Assembly (NCBI GenBank): GCA_937906495.1
Contig: CALCVT010000011.1
Span: 1 to 6,397, forward strand
Direction of reading: 5' to 3'
Source of the DNA: an uncultured Prevotella sp.
GTDB taxonomy: Bacteria > Bacteroidota > Bacteroidia > Bacteroidales > Bacteroidaceae
Length of the DNA stretch: 6,397 nt
The notes under the pieces are model-generated. The model saw nothing but the letters and a program-made list of their open reading frames with translations. It was not told the origin of the DNA and ran no database searches. Each line of letters begins with the position of its first letter. The stretch's first letter is position 1. The translations under genes were made by a program, and so were the position numbers. Below are positions 1 through 6,200 of this stretch, one piece after another.

Positions 1-261
1 TGCAAGGTCTTCTTCGCTTAGGATGGTTACGTTGTCGAGATGCAAGGATTGGGCTGCATCGTTGGCTGCTTCGGATACCTCGGCCTCGCTGGTGGGGTGG
101 GCAGCTTGGGCTTGACGAAACTTATTATCCTCGGTATGTTGGGACGTTTCGGAATTAGCATATTTTTTTAGTTTTTCCTTTGTCTTATTCGCAACATTAC
201 TTACTTTTGCAGATATAGTTTCAAGGTTCAATCCTATTCGTTCAGCCTCTTCGGGATTAGT
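1..261 (-). other. C-terminal-side linker and start of a further module (residues 2046-2132)
   Basis: The segment starts with a Lys-rich helix (SNVANKTKEKLKKYANSE), then a polar linker and an Ala/Glu-rich stretch (AAHPTSEAEVSEAANDAAQ), and ends in SLHLDNVTILSEEDLA at the window edge. The last stretch is hydrophobic-alternating and looks like the first strand of a new folded domain. In other Bacteroides phage-type polyvalent proteins a similar 'AA..LHLDNV.IV' start leads into a zinc metallopeptidase-like module. That continuation lies outside the window, so this is only a prediction. Confidence 0.5.
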
Positions 262-3200
262 CCGAAGACTTTCGATAAGGTTTTGAACCTTTTCTTCTTG
301 ATATATGCCAAGAGATTTGTCATCTTGAATCCATTTTATCCATTCATGATTCTCTTTAGGGAAAAGACCAGAAACGCTATTGATGTGCAATTCTCCTGTG
401 TCGAAATCAAGCGTTATACCTACAAGAAAGTGCTTACCATTCTTTGTTAAATCAATGATAACATTTCTCATATTTTCTCTTGTATACTTAAAAACGGCTA
501 TCGGCGATTTTAAAGCTTTTGGTAAATTATATAAATCATTAGGACTAAAAGGATGCCTTTCCATACCAGCTTTCTTATTCATCAACGAAACACGCATGAA
601 TATAGGAAGATAGGGAAAATCAGAGGATTCCAATTCTACTGAAGGATAGCCCAGATAGAACTTCCCATCATCAGGAATTATTCCACTCTTAATGTAATGA
701 GAGAGTTCTTCATTAAACCTTGCGTTTACTGCCTCTAAATCTTCTTCGTTTTCGCCTTCTCTGTAAAGCACAGCTCCGTTGGATGATTTCCGCTGCTCAA
801 TGGCACGCTCCATCTCCTCCTCGCTCATATCTACGAGTTTGCATGCAAGGGCTTTCAGTTCGTCGCACACTTCGGACTTGTTAGTCATGCCAATCTTTTC
901 GAAACGTTCGGATGATGCTTTCAGCACATTGTATTTGACCATCATGCTATTAAGAAGGTCTTTTCCGGTTTTGTCTTCCCAATAGAGGGATTCATAGATA
1001 CCACGTCCGGAAACGATTATACCTTTTTCGTTCAAGTAGACATCTTGTACTCCCTTGATTGTTTTAATTTCGCGGGCAGTAGGTTTGGCCTTCTTTTGGT
1101 ATTTAGCTTTTGTGTCGACGGTACGACCCGGAACACGGATGTCGCGAATTTCGTTGAAGAAGTCCTCAATCTTTTCGAACTTCTCTCTGCTGATGTCGTA
1201 ATGTAGTGCTGCATTTACAGCCTGATGGCGCAAATCGGTGTTAGTGATTTTGTCTATGACTACAACTCGGCAGCTTACGGCAGTTCCTGCCTGTTGGAAT
1301 GTGATGTCGGGCAATGCGATTTCGGCTGTAAGCGCTGCATCCTTCTGTTCAAGGTACCATTTGTCGAATTTTTTGTCGGCAGAGCCTCTTGGTATGATTG
1401 CTACAATGCGTCCTCCCTCTTCGAGATGATTGAAGGCTTTGGCTAAATGGTCGATGGCCGTTCTTCCGCCTTGTCCGAATGGCGGGTTCATGAGAATTAC
1501 ATCGTGCTTGTTGTGGATGTTGTAGTTTTCGAAAATGTTGTTTTCGAAAGTTCGTCCCGGTCCTCCGGCCTTGAATTGCAGTTTGGCAAATAGGTTTTGT
1601 GAAGGTTCGATAGCTGTAAGCCGGTTTTCGCGCGAAACGTATCGCGCAATGGCTCCATGTCCGGCACTCGGTTCGAGAACGCTCTCTCCTTCGTCAATTT
1701 GTCCCCATTGGGTCATCATGTATCCAAGCGGCTCCGGTGTTGGGTAATAGTCTACTCCATCGCGGTTGTTGCGTCTGCCTGTGAGTTTTTGGTTGCTGTA
1801 GTAATCGAGTACGGCTGCATCGAACGGGTTGGTATCGTTTTGTACGGTTGCATCAAATTCCTTTCCGCCTACACCTTGGTTGTCGTAGTCGATAAAACCG
1901 CTGTGTTCCTCAACTCCTTGTGTGAAGCTTTTCCGCAAATCGCGTGCTTGCGACCCAAGAGCCAGGTTTTCGGTTGTTCCAAGTCGTGCGTTGAAGGATT
2001 GTCCGAATAGTATCATTTCGGAGTTCAGTCCAAGGAACGGGTATTCAAATATAGCATTGCTCTTGTTGCCTATGCGGTAAATACGTCCTTCGATTTGCAG
2101 GGCTGTAATGGGGCTTTGTGGCAGTGGCAGTGTGATGAGTACACGCTGGTGCTTTCCGGTGGTATCGTGTAGCGATATGCCCTCTTTTCCGCTGCTTTCC
2201 TGTATGACGATGATGTTTTTGCCGGAATCGTCGTTGTTGAAAGCCTTTACAGCCTTATCTTTTGCAGCCTTGCTTTCCTTTCCGCTAAAGAAGAGTACGT
2301 TGTCAGCGCCGAAAGCGTCGGCAATTTGAAGACGCGGCATGCGCAAGTCGAGTGTCTGTTCCCATTCGAGCATGCTTTTTAGTTGCGACCTGATTATAGC
2401 CAGTTGTCTGAGCATCTCGCGTTTTTCTTCGGCTGAAGCATGCTCGTCTTGTTCGATGGCTTCCTGTGATGCTGTAAGGATTAGAGCGAAGGGCGGCTGT
2501 AAGTTTTTTTCGCTTTCCATACGCCTGTGGAATACAACTACTTTTCGTCCGCGCTTGAGGTGTTCCTTGATGCGCGTGATGGATTGCGCTGTTTTTATGA
2601 CTTCGAACAGTGCGTTTGAATAGATGTAGTCTCCAAATACCTTGTAGTATCCGCTGCTTGTGATTGGATTGTTTGCAAGTTCCTCCATTGCTGCATTGAA
2701 TTCGTCAGCTTTTTCGAGTGTGACGGTTGGGAAATCGCGCGAATAGTCGAACGGGCTATCAATGATGCGTCCGCTCATGGTTTGGAGTTGGTGTTGCAGA
2801 TAGTCGGAAAATGCTACTTCCTGTTTTGCGATGGCATCAGCATTTTTTGTGCTGTTCTCCAGCCGTCCGTATCTGAACTTGAATGCAGCTCCGAAGTGGT
2901 CGAGAAAGAACTGCGAACGCGGTCCGATTTTCCCGCTGCCTGTTTCGGGATATGTAAAGATATATCCTTCGGCGTAATCCAGATTTTGGATGGTGTTGAA
3001 TGGTGTTGCACTAAGGAATACCACCTTTGTATGCTTTGCAGCCTGTTCGGCTTCCTGCTGTAGTCGTGGTTCTACTTCCTTGTGGTATTTAATTCGTAGT
3101 GCGGCAATGTTTTCAAGATCTTTGTAAAAATCGTCGAATCCATCTTTTTTATAGTCAGGTGTTGAGTCGAGAGGCGGTGGAACGGGTATTCCATTGCGTA

Positions 3201-6200
3201 TAAGCCCGTGTTCAGAAACCTGACTATATTTCTTCAAGAGTTCATTGACAGCCTTTTCGCGCTTTTTGGCGTAGTCCTCCTGCGCCTCCTTTAATGATTT
3301 AAACAAGGGGTTAATCATTTGAAGGCGAATGAAGGCTGAATTTTTGTTACGATTGCATATGTGGTGGTGTTGAAATACTCCTGCTGTTTGTTCTCCACTT
3401 TTGTTTTCGAGCAGTCGGTGGCTTTCGTCGTAAACTACGAGGTCGAAGGTGTCTTCGAGCAGTGCTTTGTTTTGCCGGAAGTTGGCAAAAGTGGTGATGA
3501 CTGCTCCGGTTCCCTTTTCGGTGGTAGCTGTTGTACCGTTTTGTTTGGCTGCTGTATCGAGGCTTGTGAGTTGAATGTTCAGGTTTTTAGCATCTCCAAT
3601 CCAGTCGTTTACTTTTTGCTGTGATGGTGTGACGATAAGCACACGTCCTTTTCCTTGCTTGATGAAACGTTTGACGATACCAAGTCCTGTGTAGGTTTTA
3701 CCCGTACCCGTTCCGTTTGTAAACATGAATCCTTTTCCGTTTGCATGGAGTTGGTCGTTGTGGCTTTCGTCAAAAAATTGCGTTTCTGCTTTCAGTACGT
3801 CCTCCTGCTGTTTAGGCAGCAAGAATGGTAGTGTTTCTGCAATGTTTTGTGCATCTCCAAAAATAACTGCGATAGGTTCTGCTTCGAGTTGCTGCTTACG
3901 TTTTTCTTCGAGCGAAGTTCCTACTTTTTTGCGTAGTTCCTGCTGCCCTAAGATTGAAGCCCACTCTTTGAGCGTATGTTCCTGTCCGTCGAGTTTGTAG
4001 GGCGAGTTCCACATTTCTTTGATAAAGGCATCAATTTCGTTATCAGAAAGTCCGGCATCTGTTAAGGGTTGTCCGACAAGCTTACTCATGCGCGAAGCCC
4101 ACATGTTGAAAGTTCGGATTCCCTTTTTGATAACGACAAACCCCGCCCTGGCTCCCGCCACAATCAGTTTCGGGAGCATTTCGATTTGTTCGTTATTCAT
4201 ACCGACAACAGACATGCTCAAGGAGCGTTTTCCTGCTTTTTTAAACTCGTTGAGCAAGCTGTCGAAATCGTTGAGAGCCTCGTTCAGTTCTTTGTCGATC
4301 GGGTCGTTGAGGTCTAATCCTCTATCATACTTTTCATTTCGTGGGTTGTCAGTTTGTACTTTCCGTTTACTATTTGTTCGAGAATTTGAACTGCTTTTTC
4401 GTCTTGTTCGTCCTCCGACATTGCGTCCATCCCCGCTACGTACACTGCCTCCTGAATGCTCAGTGCTTGTGGAATAACCAGGCTGAAGTACGGCCTCTCG
4501 TTGAGGAACCTGTTCACTGCCTCCATTTCCATTGCCGGAAGTAGCGCTTCGCGTACCAGCCTTGTCAGCATGTAGTGGTCGTTCCTCGTTGGAAACTCCT
4601 TCTTGACTATTTGTTCTATCCACTCGTGCATTCTCGTTTCCACCTTCTCTTCGGTTTCGAACGTCCATTTGCTGCTCGTTTTGATGAGCGGGTGAATCCA
4701 GCTGTGTGCTGTTGGTTGTGCTGCTATCGTTGGCAGCCATTCTGTTGGGATACCTAACATTTTGAAATACGTTTATGTATGAAACTGTTGCAATCATTCC
4801 TTTCTCTCCCTTGAGGAAGCGCAAGGCGTTTGCTTTTAGAATTTCGTCGACCGTTGAGTTTTTGATTTCCTCTTCGGTGAGCGGGAAAGCCTCCATGTAA
4901 GGAAGTCTCTGTTGTGAAGAAAGCGTTATCCATTCTTCGAATTGTGGCAATTGCGTGATACTATTGTTTGTTGCCGGTCTCAACTGATTGGGTGTTGCCC
5001 TCACCCACATTACGGGTGCGAGTCCTGTATCAATAGTGTAAGTACCGTCGCTGTTTATCTCTGCAACAACAGCGTCAGTCCATGTAGTTCCCCCATCGTG
5101 AGAGTACTGCACCTTATCGTCTGGTGCAAATTTTGTGTTTGTATTGTTGTCAGCATCGTTGATTTTGTCTTTTTCTTTTGTTTTGTTCGTGGTTGAAGAA
5201 TCTTCAATTGTTTCTGTTTCGCTGTTTGTTTCCGGCTCTTGTATTTGTACAACCTGTGCGGCGCGAATAGCGTCCTCTTCATTTCTGAAAATCCATCCTC
5301 CGGTTTTTTTGTCTCTCCATCCTCGTGTAACGCTTCCTTTTCCGTTTGTACGTTCTAAGGTGATGCGTGTGATGGTTTTCTTCTCCCATGCATCGAGTTC
5401 TTTTGCAAAGGTAATCAAAAATACGTTTGAAGTTTTTCCGGCCTTGTTGGTGTAGGTTGTAGGCGTGATGGTATAAGGTGCTTCGGGCTGTGTATTTTTA
5501 ACTTCTTCGGTTTGGCTGTTTGGGGTAGAAGGTGTATCTTTGTGGGTAGACAAGTCATCATTAGTATTGCCAGCTGCACTTTCGAGTGTGAGGATCAGGC
5601 CCCCCTCATTGATGGCTTGTTCTTTTTTTTGTTCGAGAGTATCATCACTCAAGAAATGCCAATTAACGACTTCTAAATTATCTTTTGTATGATTCACCTC
5701 TAAGATTACAGATGAATGTTTTCTTGCATTATGTATCAGTATCCAATTGTATGGCCTTGTATTTTTTTGATTTTTCCCATACATATTGGTATTATACAAT
5801 GCTTCTGTTAATATCTGTCTACTTTGAGATGCCGTTACGTCCTTATGGCTTTTCTTGTTTTTCTTAAAGATATTCTTTTTGATAACGACAGGTTTTCCGT
5901 TCGCACCGATGGCATTATCAACGTTTTGTGGTAATGCCGGCAGTTGCACGTTTCGGGTAGGATTGGAAAAGTCCTCGTCGGTCAATTCATCAATAGCGTT
6001 TATCTTTTCAACCTTCAAAGTTCCGTCTTCGTTCAAGGGATTTCCTTGATTGTCTACGTTTCCCTTGACTTCGGGTACGTTTTCTTTGGCGGGTGCATTT
6101 GTGCGCTCGCTTCGTTTTGCTTCCTGCTCTTCGTTCGGTGTTAGAAATTCTGAGTAGGGCGCTAAGTAGTGCCCTACTTCGCGAGATGAATTTATCGTAT

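Noticed and set aside
1032..1214. 60-codon minus-strand ORF in another frame
   Set aside because: It is Ser/Thr/Lys/Arg-rich, short and overlaps structured main-frame sequence; consistent with chance.
1657..2010. 117-codon plus-strand ORF opposite the helicase-methyltransferase junction
   Set aside because: It is antisense to strongly conserved motifs (methyltransferase motif I and flanks); its Val/Cys/Leu-rich product shows no recognisable domain.
4019..4477. 152-codon plus-strand ORF overlapping the linker and helical segment
   Set aside because: The product is Ser/Leu/Arg/Phe-rich with no domain pattern, as expected for the antisense of Glu/Lys/Asn-rich coding DNA, and it crosses the boundary between structured and linker regions of the main frame.
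4314..4775. A ribosomal frameshift from the main frame into the +1 frame to make a truncated N-terminal product
   Set aside because: I saw no classical slippery heptamer or clear stem near 4760-4775, and the +1 ORF has its own ATG. It is not excluded but independent initiation is simpler.
5055..5282. 75-codon minus-strand ORF in another frame, Lys/Gln/Thr-rich
   Set aside because: It is a shadow of the low-complexity linker. Unlike the ORF at 4314-4760, its product has no globular features and its edges do not match a domain boundary.
5135..5455. 106-codon plus-strand ORF with a hydrophobic N-terminus that could look like a membrane segment
   Set aside because: The hydrophobic run is the complement of Lys/Glu/Asn codons in the acidic linker, a common artefact; the rest has no pattern.
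5581..5640. Homopolymer tracts (runs of c and of t) as possible sequencing-error frameshift sites
   Set aside because: The main frame stays open and domain-like on both sides of the runs, so no frameshift is indicated.
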